Shown piece by piece: positions 7,979 to 17,409 of a stretch of DNA of 64,000 bases. The notes beneath the pieces were generated by a model. That model was not told the origin of the DNA. It saw only the letters and a program-made list of their open reading frames with translations, and did not search any database. Origin of the DNA: Pyrinomonadaceae bacterium. Lineage in GTDB: Bacteria > Acidobacteriota > Blastocatellia > Pyrinomonadales > Pyrinomonadaceae. Both the position numbers and the translations under genes were made by a program. The stretch lies in assembly GCA_014380365.1 (NCBI GenBank), contig JACMJZ010000029.1, positions 543,378-607,377 of the forward strand. The letters are read 5' to 3'. How positions within the stretch are numbered: position 1 is the stretch's first letter; each line of letters begins with the position of its first letter.

Positions 7979-9511
7979 ATGTCCAAGTCAAAGAATACGA
8001 TTTTCGCCTTAGCGATTGCAGCCCTGATCCTGTTGGGGCCGTTGACCAAAGTTGCCGCCGAAGACTGGCCACAGTTTCGCGGACCCGGCGGCAACGGGGT
8101 TTCGGCATCCACCGGGCTGCCGGAAGAGTTTGGGCCAAACAAGAATGTGGTGTGGAAGACGGCGCTTCCTCCGGGTCACTCATCTCCGGTGCTAACGCGT
8201 GATCGAATCTTTGTAACTGCGTATAGCAAACAGCAGACAGCAAACGGCACGCGGCAGAACGCGCATACCGTACAAGCAAGTCCTATTGAAAAGGAAAACT
8301 ACAAACTCCTTGTCATCGCCCTTGACCGTGCAACCGGCAAGGTGCTTTGGCAGCGCGAGGTTCCGCGAACGCGCGTTGGTCGCTTGCAGAATGTTAATAA
8401 CCCAGCCTCGCCTTCTCCGGTAACTGACGGGAAGAATGTCTACGTCTTCTTTCAGGAGTTTGGATTGGTCTCTTACGACGGCGCCGGCAAGGAGCGTTGG
8501 CGGCTTCCGCTCGGCCCGTTCAATATGTTCTACGGCTTCGGGGCATCACCGATTCTGGTAGACGACAAAGTGATCCTGCCCGTCGATCAGGATAGCCCGG
8601 CGTCATACCTGATCGCGGTTGATAAAAACACGGGACGCGTGCGCTGGAAGGTTGACCGCCCCGTAGTCATCTCTGGTTACTCGACACCGACCATTTACCA
8701 ACCAAAACAAGGGCCGAAACAGATCGTTATTCCAGAGTCGTTTCAGCTTTCGGCTTATTCAGTTGCAGATGGGAAACGTGTCTGGTGGGTGCGCGGCCTG
8801 GCGTGTGAAATGAAATCCATTGCCAGCAGCGATGGTCAATATCTCTACATCAACGGCTGGGGCTTTCCGCAGAATCAACCCGGCCAACAGGTCCCCACGA
8901 TTTCCTGGGAAGAAGCGCTGCCCAGGTTCGATAAGAATGGGGACCGGCAGATCGCCAAGACGGAAGTCTCTGCCAAAGGTTCAAACGACAAAATGTTGAT
9001 GATATTGGAAGGGGCGTTCGAAGCGTTTGACATGGACCGCGATGAGAAGTTGAACACGAAGGATTGGGAAGTGTTTCGCGCGATGCTAGCTTCTGAGAAT
9101 GGTCTGCTGGCAATCAAGCTGGGCGGCAAGGGGGATCAAACTTCCACTGCAATTCGTTGGCGCTATACGAAGCCGGTGCCTCAGGTTCCTTCCACGCTTC
9201 TCTACAAAGGAGTGCTGTACATGATCAACGACAGCGGGATTCTACTCTCGTTTGATCCGGCGACGGGCAAGGTGCTCAAGCAGGGACGCCTGCACGGAGC
9301 GATTGATAAATACTTTTCGTCGCCCGTTGCTGCCGACGGCAAAGTTTTCCTAATTGGCCAGGCCGGGCAGGTATCTGTGTTGAAGGCCGACGGCGATTGG
9401 CAGGTGCTGAAGGTGAACGACCTGGACGATGAAGTTTTCGCTACTCCTGCGATCGCCGATGGCCGGATCTATATCCGGACGCGCAGCGCGCTTTATTCGT
9501 TTGGCACGTAG
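7979..9511 (+). CDS. Secreted PQQ-type beta-propeller protein with inserted EF-hand pair
   Basis: 510 residues from the ATG at 7979 (MSKSKNTIFALAIAALILLG), which starts a clear signal peptide ending near VAAED. The body has PQQ/BamB-like blade motifs: DWPQFRGPGGNGVS, ALDRATGKVLWQREV, AVDKNTGRVRWKVD, SFDPATGKVLKQG. Between blades two EF-hand calcium loops are inserted: DKNGDRQIAKTE (about residues 318-329) and DMDRDEKLNTKD (about 350-361). The WPQFRGP start is common in acidobacterial and planctomycetal secreted propellers. No quinoprotein dehydrogenase active site is evident, so a structural, ligand-binding or polymer-related role is more likely than PQQ catalysis. It stands alone upstream of a toxin-antitoxin pair. 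Confidence 0.8.
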   Translation: MSKSKNTIFALAIAALILLGPLTKVAAEDWPQFRGPGGNGVSASTGLPEEFGPNKNVVWKTALPPGHSSPVLTRDRIFVTAYSKQQTANGTRQNAHTVQASPIEKENYKLLVIALDRATGKVLWQREVPRTRVGRLQNVNNPASPSPVTDGKNVYVFFQEFGLVSYDGAGKERWRLPLGPFNMFYGFGASPILVDDKVILPVDQDSPASYLIAVDKNTGRVRWKVDRPVVISGYSTPTIYQPKQGPKQIVIPESFQLSAYSVADGKRVWWVRGLACEMKSIASSDGQYLYINGWGFPQNQPGQQVPTISWEEALPRFDKNGDRQIAKTEVSAKGSNDKMLMILEGAFEAFDMDRDEKLNTKDWEVFRAMLASENGLLAIKLGGKGDQTSTAIRWRYTKPVPQVPSTLLYKGVLYMINDSGILLSFDPATGKVLKQGRLHGAIDKYFSSPVAADGKVFLIGQAGQVSVLKADGDWQVLKVNDLDDEVFATPAIADGRIYIRTRSALYSFGT

Positions 9512-9524
9512 GCAATTCAACGAA

Positions 9525-9552
9525 CATCCGCAGATTCCGCAGATTACAGATT
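9525..9552. repeat. CCGCAGATT-type short repeat
   Basis: CATCCGCAGATTCCGCAGAT and following bases, directly after the propeller stop codon. Same family as 7789-7900. Confidence 0.55.
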
Positions 9553-9633
9553 CAGCCGACGTGAGTTCCGGAAAATGGAGTCAGAGCGCGCGAGACATTT
9601 ACGCCCTGGCGTCAACTGGACTAAACTGAGGAT

Positions 9634-9849
9634 ATGAAAACCAGTGACCTCATCACTATCGATCCCGAGATTCTCGGCGGCGCGCCGGTTTTCAAGGGTA
9701 CTCGGGTGCCGCTCAAGACTCTCTTCGAATACTTAGAGAACGATTACTCAGTGGAGGAATTCCTGGAGTGCTTTCCTTCGGTAAGCCGCGACTTGGTCCG
9801 TCAAGTCCTGGAACGCTCTGAGCAAGCCTTGCTCTCTCCCGCTGCATGA
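9634..9849 (+). CDS. DUF433 antitoxin
   Basis: 71 residues, the usual length of DUF433 proteins. The motif ITIDPEILGGAPVFKGTRVP is the family signature, followed by a helix-turn-helix-like part (YSVEEFLECFPSVSRDLVRQ). DUF433 proteins are the antitoxin partner of DUF5615 PIN-like toxins. The stop codon overlaps the ATG of the next gene (ATGA at 9846-9849), so the two are translationally coupled. The partner toxin is frameshifted here, so this antitoxin may be orphaned. Confidence 0.9.
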   Translation: MKTSDLITIDPEILGGAPVFKGTRVPLKTLFEYLENDYSVEEFLECFPSVSRDLVRQVLERSEQALLSPAA

Positions 9850-10162
9850 GAATTCTGCTAGACGAGTGTGTGCCGTGGCCTATGCACCGGCAGCTCCCTG
9901 GGCACACTTGCACGAGCGTGCAAGCTCAAGGATGGGGCGGGATAAGAAACGGCGATTTCTGACACGAGCTGAAGTGGGATTCGATCTATTCATTACCTCC
10001 GACCAGAATATCCGCTATCAACAAAACTTAGCCGGCCGACACGTCGCAATTCTCGAAGTGTCAACAAACGATCTCCGTCGCATTCTGGCTGCGAGCGCTT
10101 TGATTGATGACGCGATAGCAAAAATACACCCGGGTGAGTTTAAGCGTCTGACCATCCCGTAA
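9846..10162 (+). pseudogene. DUF5615 PIN-like toxin, interrupted by a -1 frameshift
   Basis: From the ATG at 9846 the frame reads MRILLDECVPWPMHRQLPG, then GWGGIRNGDF and a TGA at about 9960. Reading one base back from that point continues as LTRAEVGFDLFITSDQNIRY, QQNLAGRHVAILEVSTNDLR and on to a stop at 10160-10162. Together the two parts make one full DUF5615 protein of about 105 residues with the N-terminal LLDE acid and the ITSDQN motif. A single base is therefore missing near GATTTC (about 9954-9959). A sequencing error, a real inactivating mutation, or tRNA-Phe slipping from TTC to TTT ahead of the stop are all possible; mutation is the simplest. An in-frame ATG at 9866 would give only an aberrant N-terminus. 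Confidence 0.8.
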
Positions 10163-10373
10163 GGCTAGCGCACACTAGATTTCTCCAGCACGGCGCCGCC
10201 ATGTCAGTTAGCATGGATCAGTTTCTCAGCCGTGGCGCACTTGCGTTTCGTAACGGCTTACGATGAAATGAGAAGCCTAAGCAAGTAATCGTCAGTCTCC
10301 CAAAAAATCAAGGCTTTTCCGTTGCAGCGCGCCGTCGGACGCGCCCAAAACAGTTTCCTATACACAAGCTCGA

Positions 10374-13300
10374 ATGATGACCCCCGACCGTTCGCAAAGA
10401 GTTGAAGAAATTTTTCAAGCGGCGGTCGCACTCGCGCCCGACGAACGCGAGCGTTATTTATGCGTGGCCTGCAACGACGATGACACCCTGAAACAAGATG
10501 TCGAAATCCGGCTATCGCAGCACGATAGTGCGGCCATCACCGGCGAAAGTTCGTTTGACCCCCATGCAGCGACAACTGGGCCGCCGCTTTGGCGAAGCGA
10601 TCAAAACGAGGATGTAGATCCTCTGATCGGACGCCGGCTCGGGGCCTACAAAATCGAGCGCCAGGTCGGGCGCGGCGGCATGGGCGCTGTTTATGAGGCT
10701 CTGCGCGCTGACAAGGAATTCACCAAGCGGGTAGCGATCAAACTCGTCAAGCGCGGCATGGATACCGAGTTCATCCTGCGGCGCTTTCGTAAAGAACGCC
10801 AGATCCTCGCCGCCCTCGACCATCCCCACATCGCCCTCTTGCTCGACGGCGGCACCACCGACGACGGCCTGCCTTACTTCGTGATGGAGTTTATCGAGGG
10901 CCAGCCCCTCTACCGTTATTCCGATGATTATCAACTAAACATCTCTGAACGCCTGAAACTCTTCCGTGCGATTTGCGACGCGATTCATTACGCTCACCAG
11001 AAGCAGGTGGTGCATCGAGACATTAAGCCGTCTAACGTGTTAGTAACTGCCGAAGGCGTTCCGAAGCTACTGGATTTCGGCATCGCCAAACTGCTCAACC
11101 CGGATCTTGCCGGCGACATCACTCACGATCCTACGGCTACCTCAATGCGTTTGATGACCCCGGAATACGCTTCGCCGGAGCAGGTACAGGGCGCTCCGAC
11201 TACGCCCTCAACCGACGTCTATTCGCTCGGCGTCTTACTCTACGAATTACTGACGGGTCACCGGCCGTATCGTTTGCGAAATCGTGCGCCGCATGAAATC
11301 GCGCGCGTGATCTGCGAGGAGACGCCTGCACCGTTAAGTGTCGTGATCACGCGTGCCGACGATCTGTTGGTTCCTGGCGTCGCGGGCGACGAAGCGTCAA
11401 CGCTGCTGCAACTTTATGCCGTACGTCGATCGACGCTGGAATCATTGCGTCGCGAGTTTACCGGCGACCTTGACGAGATAGTGATGCGCGCTCTGCGCAA
11501 GGAACCGGAGTGGCGCTACCAAACGGTCGAGCAACTACGCGACGACATCACCTGTTTTCTTGAAGGCCGCCCTCTGTCTGTTCTGCCTGATGCGCCTTTT
11601 GCCGTTTCACCGCTCAACGCGTCAACGGGCGAGCAGCGCGTCGCGGAGAATTCGCTTGCAGTCCTGCCGCTGAAGTTGTTGGACGCAAGTCAGATTTCGG
11701 ATTCGGGGCCTGACTACCTGGGAACGGGACTGGCCGATGCGCTCATCACGAGGTTAAGCGCCATCCGCCGTTTTGTGGTGCGACCAACCGGCAGCGTGCT
11801 TGGTTACGGGGCTGACTCAGATCCGCTGGCGGCCGGACGCGAACTTCGCGTGGCCTTCGTGCTCGACGGCAGAATGCGACGCGCGGATGATCGGATTCGT
11901 GTGACGGTGCAGTTACTCAATGTCAGCGACGGCACGGCCGTCTGGGCCGGACAGTTTGATGAACGATTTACTGACGTGCTGACACTGGAAGACGCGATCT
12001 CCTCCCAGGTCGCGGAAGCGTTGGTGCCCCACCTGACGGGCGACGAACGCAAGCAACTGGCTAAACGCGGCACTGACGATCCGCAGGCACACGAAGCTTA
12101 CCTGCGCGGCCGTTACTACTGGAATACATTTTCTGAGGACGGCTTTGCCAAGGCGATTGTCTGCTATCACCAGGCAATCGCGCTCGATCCAAACTATGCC
12201 GCTGCCCACGCGGGCGTCGCGGCTTACTACAACTGGCTCGGCAGCTTTTCGGTCTTGCCGTTTGCCGAGTGTGCCGCTTCGGCTTACGACGCAGCCGCAA
12301 CCGCGGTGGCGATTGATCCCGGACTGGCGGAGGGGCACGCGGCCCTGGGCCAGGCGATCCTCTGCCGGGATTTTGCCTGGGCCACTGCTGAACGAGAGCT
12401 CCTGCACGCGATTGAACTCAATCCGGACTATTCGGTGGCGCGAATTTGGTATGCACTGCAGTTGGCGATGGAGGGCCGGTTTACCGAGTCTCTGCGCGAG
12501 GCGCAGATCGCCCGTGACCTGGATCCGATGGCCATTATCTCGCGCTTCAGCCTCGTCTGGTGTTCTTACCATGCTCGTCGTTTTGAGCAGGGCTACCAGA
12601 TGGCTCGCGCCACCCTGGAAGCGGAACCACGTAACCTGACGATGCTGCACGGCTCCAGCTTCTTATTGAGTCGGCTCGGGCTCCACGATGAAGCGATCGC
12701 CGCGGCGCAAAAGTCTGTCGACTTAATGGGCAAGGCTTCTCATACGCTCAGCCGGCTCGCGTCGGCGCACGCTCATGCAGGGAACCCCGAAGCGGCGGAA
12801 GCAATCCTGCTGGAAATGGATGAGATTACCGCCCGCCGCCACATCTCGCCTTATCACCGTGCCCTCGTCCACTCAGCTTTAGGTCGGACTGAACAGTCGC
12901 TTGATCTGCTGGAGTCCGCCTTTGAAACTAAAGACGCGAAAGTACTGTGGATGGGCGTTGACCCGGAGCTTGATCCGCTGCATGGACATCCGCGGTTCGC
13001 TGAATTGCTGCGCAAGCTTAACCATCGTCTCGCGGCGTTGCCGCCGCTGCTGGCTCATTCCCAGGCTGAGCAGGAGTCGATCGCGGTGCTGCCTTTCAAG
13101 GTACTCGGTTCGTCTCTGGAGAACACCGACGCAGAGCATCTGGGCCTGGGGCTCACCGACGCGCTGATCACTCGCCTGAGCAATGTGCAGCGCCTGCTCG
13201 TGCGACCCACCAGCAGCGTGCTGCGTTTCCGCGGCGCCACTCGTGATCCGCTGCTTGCCGGTCGCGATCTCGGAGTTCATTACATTGTCGACGGCAGTTT

Positions 13301-15572
13301 GCGCCGGGCCGGTAATCGACTGCGCGTTACCGCGCAACTGCTGAGCGTGGGCGAAGGCGTCACCCGCTGGGTCGAACAGTTTGATGAAGATTCCACGGAT
13401 GCTTTGCAGATCGAGGATTCGATCTCTGAGCAAGTGGCAAACGCCTTGCTGCCGCGTTTGACCCGCAATGAGCAACGCCAACTCTCGAAGCGCGGCACCG
13501 ATTCTCCCGAAGCCTTCGAGGCATATCTGCATGGCCGCTACCACTGGAACACATATTCGGAAGCCGGCCTCGCGAAGGCGCTGGAGTGTTACACGAAAGC
13601 CATCAAACTCGATCCTAAGTATGCTCTGGCTTATACCGGTATCGCCGACTATTACAACTGGCTCGGTGTCTTTGGCATTCGACCGTTTGCCGAATGCTCG
13701 GCCGCCGCGAAAGAAGCCGCCACCAAAGCTATTGAACTCGACCCCGGCGCAGCCGAAGCCTACAGCGCGCTTGGTTTCGCCACGGTCTGTCACAACTTTG
13801 ACTGGGCCGTCGCCGAGGGACTGCACCGCCGAGCCAATGAGATCAATCCAAACTATGCCACCGGCCATCATTGGTACGGATTTCATCTGATGATGGTTGG
13901 TCGCTTTGACGAAGCGCTCAGGGAACTGTTGCGGGCTCGCGAACTGGATCCGCTTTCTCCCAACATCATGCAGGGACTGGCCTGGTGCTATTACCAATGG
14001 CGACGCTTTGACGAATCGATCACAACTTCCGAACACATGCTTGAAGCTATGCCCGATATGGCGTACGGACTGCTCACCTTTGCCTGGGCGCTAAGGCAGG
14101 TCGGGAGAACTGAGGAGGGGGTAACCGTCTCCGAAAAGGCGCTGGCTCTGTCAGGCGGCGGTCAGTTTTTTGTGGCAGGGTTGGGCGCGAGCTATGCTGC
14201 GGCAGGTAGAAACTACGATGCCCGCGCGGTGCTCGACAAGTTAAACGAGATGTCCGCGTATTCCTACGTCTCGCCGTTTCACCGCGCCATCATCCATGTT
14301 CATCTGGGAGAACACGACGCGGCGCTGACCCTCCTGCGCGAGGCCTACGCGGTCAACGATGGTTGGCTGGTTTGGTTGGGAGTGGAGCCGCAGTTTGATC
14401 CGCTGCGTGAAGAGCCAGCCTTTGCTGAGTTGCTGGCGAAGACGAGGAACCCCGCCGGGACGACTCCGTTGATTCCTTCAGTCGTACCTTCACTTCAAGA
14501 GCCGGCCCGGAGCCAGGCGGGTCGCGGCGCGCAGTCTTCCTCTGCGGCGACATCGCCAGTTGTTACTCCGACGCCAGACACCCAACCCGCTGGAAATGAA
14601 GAAGCGCAGCAGCTCTACACGGCGGGCCGCTATTACGCCACCCGGCGCACAGCCGACGGAGTGCGACAGGCAATCGAACGCCTGGAACGAGCAGTGGAAC
14701 TCGATCCCGGCTTCGCGCTGGCCCATTCGGAACTCGCCGATTGTTATGCGTTGCTCAACTGGTATGTAGAGCCGCCGCCTGCAGACGCCTGGCAACATGC
14801 GAAAGAATCCGCGCTGAGAGCCGTCGAGGCGGATCCGGAGTTGGCGGAGGCGCATGCCTCGTTGGGTTTTGTGAAACTTCACTACGACCGCGATTGGGAA
14901 GGCGCCGAGCGCGAATTACGTGCGGCGATTCTTTTGAAGCCCGGCGTGCAGGTGGCTCATCGCTGGTACGCCTACAGTCTTTCCGCGATGGGGCGTCACG
15001 AAGAAGCTGCCGCGGAGATCGAGCGCGCGCGGGAAATTTCGCCACAGTCGCCAGTGATTGCTACGGCGCTCGCAAATGTCCTGTTTCTCGCGTGCAGGTT
15101 TGACGACACAATCGATCAATGCCATAAGGCGCTGGCGCTGGATCCGGGCGCCGTGGCTGCCTACACAATCCTGCGTTGGGCTTACGAGAAGAAAGGTATG
15201 CACAGCGAGGCGCTGGCGACGTACGAACAGGAGCGTAGCTTTGCAGGAGATACACCGACGACGCGCGCAAAGCGTGCGCATGTTTTGGCGGCCACCGGCA
15301 AACGCGATGAAGCGCTGGCGATTTTAGAAGAAATTCTTGCGCACCGGCAGGAGCAATGGGTGACGGCTTACGAGATTGCCATCATCTATTGTCTGCTCGA
15401 CGATCGCGACAATGCCTTTCGCTGGCTCTCGCAAGCCGAACGCGAACATGCCGTGGGCTTCACCTTCGTGCGCGTCGATCCTCATCTGGAGTCGCTGCGT
15501 TCGGATCCGCTTTTCGAACAGATGCTGCGCCGGACTGACCAGACGATCGTTTACAGTGAACCGAAGAAATAG
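10374..15572 (+). CDS. Giant Ser/Thr protein kinase with two TolB-like/TPR modules plus a third TPR block
   Basis: 1732 residues. The kinase domain spans about 90-385: glycine loop VGRGGMGAVYEA (98-109), catalytic K123 in VAIKLVK, HRDIKPSN at 214-221 and DFGIAK at 234-239, so it looks active. It is followed by a TolB-like (FlgO/CyaA-type) domain at about 425-560 (NSLAVLPLKLLD ... YLGTGLADALITRLS ... VLDGRMRRADDRIRV) and TPRs to about 890. A second copy of the same module starts near 901 (SIAVLPFKVLG ... LGLTDALITRLS ... YIVDGSLRRAGNRLRV) with TPRs to about 1365. A third TPR block (about 1405-1732) lacks the TolB-like domain. No transmembrane helix is seen, so it should be cytoplasmic. The N-terminus (TPDRSQRVEEIFQAAVAL) is typical of acidobacterial PknB-like kinases. 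Substrate unknown; TPRs suggest scaffold-like partner binding. Confidence 0.9.
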   Translation: MMTPDRSQRVEEIFQAAVALAPDERERYLCVACNDDDTLKQDVEIRLSQHDSAAITGESSFDPHAATTGPPLWRSDQNEDVDPLIGRRLGAYKIERQVGRGGMGAVYEALRADKEFTKRVAIKLVKRGMDTEFILRRFRKERQILAALDHPHIALLLDGGTTDDGLPYFVMEFIEGQPLYRYSDDYQLNISERLKLFRAICDAIHYAHQKQVVHRDIKPSNVLVTAEGVPKLLDFGIAKLLNPDLAGDITHDPTATSMRLMTPEYASPEQVQGAPTTPSTDVYSLGVLLYELLTGHRPYRLRNRAPHEIARVICEETPAPLSVVITRADDLLVPGVAGDEASTLLQLYAVRRSTLESLRREFTGDLDEIVMRALRKEPEWRYQTVEQLRDDITCFLEGRPLSVLPDAPFAVSPLNASTGEQRVAENSLAVLPLKLLDASQISDSGPDYLGTGLADALITRLSAIRRFVVRPTGSVLGYGADSDPLAAGRELRVAFVLDGRMRRADDRIRVTVQLLNVSDGTAVWAGQFDERFTDVLTLEDAISSQVAEALVPHLTGDERKQLAKRGTDDPQAHEAYLRGRYYWNTFSEDGFAKAIVCYHQAIALDPNYAAAHAGVAAYYNWLGSFSVLPFAECAASAYDAAATAVAIDPGLAEGHAALGQAILCRDFAWATAERELLHAIELNPDYSVARIWYALQLAMEGRFTESLREAQIARDLDPMAIISRFSLVWCSYHARRFEQGYQMARATLEAEPRNLTMLHGSSFLLSRLGLHDEAIAAAQKSVDLMGKASHTLSRLASAHAHAGNPEAAEAILLEMDEITARRHISPYHRALVHSALGRTEQSLDLLESAFETKDAKVLWMGVDPELDPLHGHPRFAELLRKLNHRLAALPPLLAHSQAEQESIAVLPFKVLGSSLENTDAEHLGLGLTDALITRLSNVQRLLVRPTSSVLRFRGATRDPLLAGRDLGVHYIVDGSLRRAGNRLRVTAQLLSVGEGVTRWVEQFDEDSTDALQIEDSISEQVANALLPRLTRNEQRQLSKRGTDSPEAFEAYLHGRYHWNTYSEAGLAKALECYTKAIKLDPKYALAYTGIADYYNWLGVFGIRPFAECSAAAKEAATKAIELDPGAAEAYSALGFATVCHNFDWAVAEGLHRRANEINPNYATGHHWYGFHLMMVGRFDEALRELLRARELDPLSPNIMQGLAWCYYQWRRFDESITTSEHMLEAMPDMAYGLLTFAWALRQVGRTEEGVTVSEKALALSGGGQFFVAGLGASYAAAGRNYDARAVLDKLNEMSAYSYVSPFHRAIIHVHLGEHDAALTLLREAYAVNDGWLVWLGVEPQFDPLREEPAFAELLAKTRNPAGTTPLIPSVVPSLQEPARSQAGRGAQSSSAATSPVVTPTPDTQPAGNEEAQQLYTAGRYYATRRTADGVRQAIERLERAVELDPGFALAHSELADCYALLNWYVEPPPADAWQHAKESALRAVEADPELAEAHASLGFVKLHYDRDWEGAERELRAAILLKPGVQVAHRWYAYSLSAMGRHEEAAAEIERAREISPQSPVIATALANVLFLACRFDDTIDQCHKALALDPGAVAAYTILRWAYEKKGMHSEALATYEQERSFAGDTPTTRAKRAHVLAATGKRDEALAILEEILAHRQEQWVTAYEIAIIYCLLDDRDNAFRWLSQAEREHAVGFTFVRVDPHLESLRSDPLFEQMLRRTDQTIVYSEPKK

Positions 15573-16157
15573 AGCGGAGCACTTAGCGCCAAAGGCGCGG
15601 AATGTAATAGCCTAGGGCAACGCCCTAGGTATGTGGCTGGGGAGTTTGTGAAGCGCTGAAGGCGCGACATCGCAACTGCCGGCCGCAAATAGGAGTGGTT
15701 GCGCTGCCTGCAACATGATTTCGCGCCTTCAGCGCTACGAGCTTTCAACTTGTTCCACCTGGGCCGGTGGCCCAGGCTATTACATTTCGCGCCTTTGGCG
15801 CTGAGACCCGCCGGGGCGACCATCATCCTATCCAGCCGTCTGGCCATTACCGCGGGCCAGTTCATCACAAACTAATTGTCCAAAGCTTCTGCAACTGTAA
15901 TTGTGATTCTTCGTCAAACTCAGCCTTCGTCACACTGTTAGAATCGGGGGCGATGGCGCACGGCACAGGTAGAATTTGCTCCAGTCTTTTCACCCCATCG
16001 CGAAATTAGGAAAGATAAAGAAATAACCAGAATTCTGGAAACCACGGACCCGACGGTGGCGCAGTTTGTCTTTGCGTCTCTTTGCGATGAAGAAAGGCCG
16101 GGAATCTCGGTGTAAGCTATCGTCGTTCTGGACCGTTGGTATCGTCATTTTGTTCGC
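15573..16157. other. intergenic region with nested inverted repeat
   Basis: Holds the 218-bp element listed separately; 15803-16157 contains no convincing gene. A short CTTTGCG-type stretch lies at about 16063-16088 (TTTGTCTTTGCGTCTCTTTG). The promoter of the histidine kinase gene must lie in the last part, but no box is clear. Confidence 0.5.
15585..15802. repeat. Nested inverted-repeat element (MITE-like)
   Basis: Outer arms 15585-15616 and 15771-15802 are inverse complements over 32 bases with two mismatches. Inside, 15650-15670 (GCGCTGAAGGCGCGACAT core) pairs with 15715-15736. Two perfect local hairpins sit at the ends: CCTAGGGC-AAC-GCCCTAGG (15611-15629) and CCTGGGCC-GGT-GGCCCAGG (15758-15776). 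No transposase or target-site duplication is visible. The form suggests a small non-autonomous mobile or REP-like element. Confidence 0.7.
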
Positions 16158-17321
16158 ATGACCGAAGCAGCAAATCAGGATCTGGAAAGCAAAGTTCGTA
16201 GCACTTCGCCCTGGCGACGCCGCTGGGTGGGTGTAGCTCTGATCTGCGGAATCTGGATCTTCATTGGCCTGGTCTTTACTCTGCAGGGCTACTTCACGTC
16301 CTTTCGCTCGGAACGGCCGGTTAAGCTGGTTGATTCGCTTTACCTGCAAATGACGTGGGCAATCGTCTGGGCCTTCGCTACGCCGCTCGTGCTCCTGGCA
16401 GCAGCAAAACTCCCTATCGAACGCAACAACTGGATACGCAGTACCCTGCTCCACATCCCACTTTGCTTAATTCTGAGCGTTCTGGTCACCACCCTTGGAC
16501 GCGTACTTATCTGGTTAAACTTCGGTTACCGGGTCGGAAGGCCGCTGACGTTTGAAAGCGTAACCAACTTCGTGATAGCAAATTTTAGCGAGGGAATCGG
16601 TATCTACCTGCTGATCGCGGTCACGTTTTACGCTTTCAGCTATTACCGCCGGTATCGCGAAGGACAACTACGCACGCTACAACTGGAAGCCCAGCTGTCA
16701 CAGTCTCAACTGCATGCGCTGAAGATGCAGCTTCATCCTCATTTTCTCTTCAACACCCTCCATTCAATTTCCGCGCTACTCAACAAAGAACCTCAGGCTG
16801 CTCGCAAGATGATCACGCGCCTCGGGGATTTCCTCCGTCTCACCCTGGAAAACTCTGGCGCTCAGGAGGTAACCCTGCAAAAGGAGATGGAGTTTCTCAC
16901 CTGTTACCTGGAGATCGAGCGCATCCGGTTTCAGGACCGGCTCGTGACCCGCATTGATCTCGACGAAGAAACTCTCGACGCAAAGGTACCCAACCTCATT
17001 TTGCAACCCATCGTTGAGAATGCGATTCGCCACGCCATTGCGCCCCGATCGACGCCCGGCCTGATCGAAATTAAGGCGAAACAACAGGAAACCAAGCTGC
17101 GTATTCAAGTGCGAGACAACGGCCCCGGCATTTCGGAACATCCGACTTCCGAGAACGTTTTTACAAAGGGCCTGGGATTGACAAACACCGGTACGCGGCT
17201 GAAACAGCTATACGGGACAGCTCATCTCTTCGATCTCAGCAACGATCCTGAGGGTGGGTTGGTCGTCACACTGGAAATACCCTTTCACCGCGACAGCATT
17301 GCTACTCCCAGCCAGTCTTGA
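16158..17321 (+). CDS. LytS-type sensor histidine kinase
   Basis: 387 residues. Four hydrophobic segments lie in the first 175 residues (around WVGVALICGIWIFIGLVFTL, TWAIVWAFATPLVLLAAA, HIPLCLILSVLVTTL and YLLIAVTFYAFSYY), so it is an inner-membrane protein with no large periplasmic sensor. A short coiled coil leads to the phosphoacceptor box LKMQLHPHFLFNTLHSISAL of the His_kinase (PF06580) family. The ATPase part has the N-box ENAIRHAI, the G1 box DNGPGI and GLGLTNTGTRLK. It lies 88 bases upstream of a LytTR response regulator, its likely partner. Signal unknown. Confidence 0.92.
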   Translation: MTEAANQDLESKVRSTSPWRRRWVGVALICGIWIFIGLVFTLQGYFTSFRSERPVKLVDSLYLQMTWAIVWAFATPLVLLAAAKLPIERNNWIRSTLLHIPLCLILSVLVTTLGRVLIWLNFGYRVGRPLTFESVTNFVIANFSEGIGIYLLIAVTFYAFSYYRRYREGQLRTLQLEAQLSQSQLHALKMQLHPHFLFNTLHSISALLNKEPQAARKMITRLGDFLRLTLENSGAQEVTLQKEMEFLTCYLEIERIRFQDRLVTRIDLDEETLDAKVPNLILQPIVENAIRHAIAPRSTPGLIEIKAKQQETKLRIQVRDNGPGISEHPTSENVFTKGLGLTNTGTRLKQLYGTAHLFDLSNDPEGGLVVTLEIPFHRDSIATPSQS

Positions 17322-17409
17322 TCTGTAGTCTTAAGTTAGATCCTAACCTTTCAGTCGCAGAGCAAAGTTTTCACCCCTCCCAGTCCCTGAGGGACGGAAT
17401 GTTTATAGT

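Noticed and set aside
9946..9962. Programmed frameshift in the DUF5615 toxin
   Set aside because: No standard slippery heptamer or downstream stem is apparent; a plain one-base loss is more likely, so it is listed as a pseudogene.
12879..14036. 385-codon open frame antisense to the kinase gene
   Set aside because: It mirrors the codon pattern of the real gene on the other strand and has no family motif or ribosome site; a shadow of the G+C-rich kinase.
15585..15802. Insertion sequence
   Set aside because: Terminal inverted repeats are present but there is no transposase frame and no visible target duplication.
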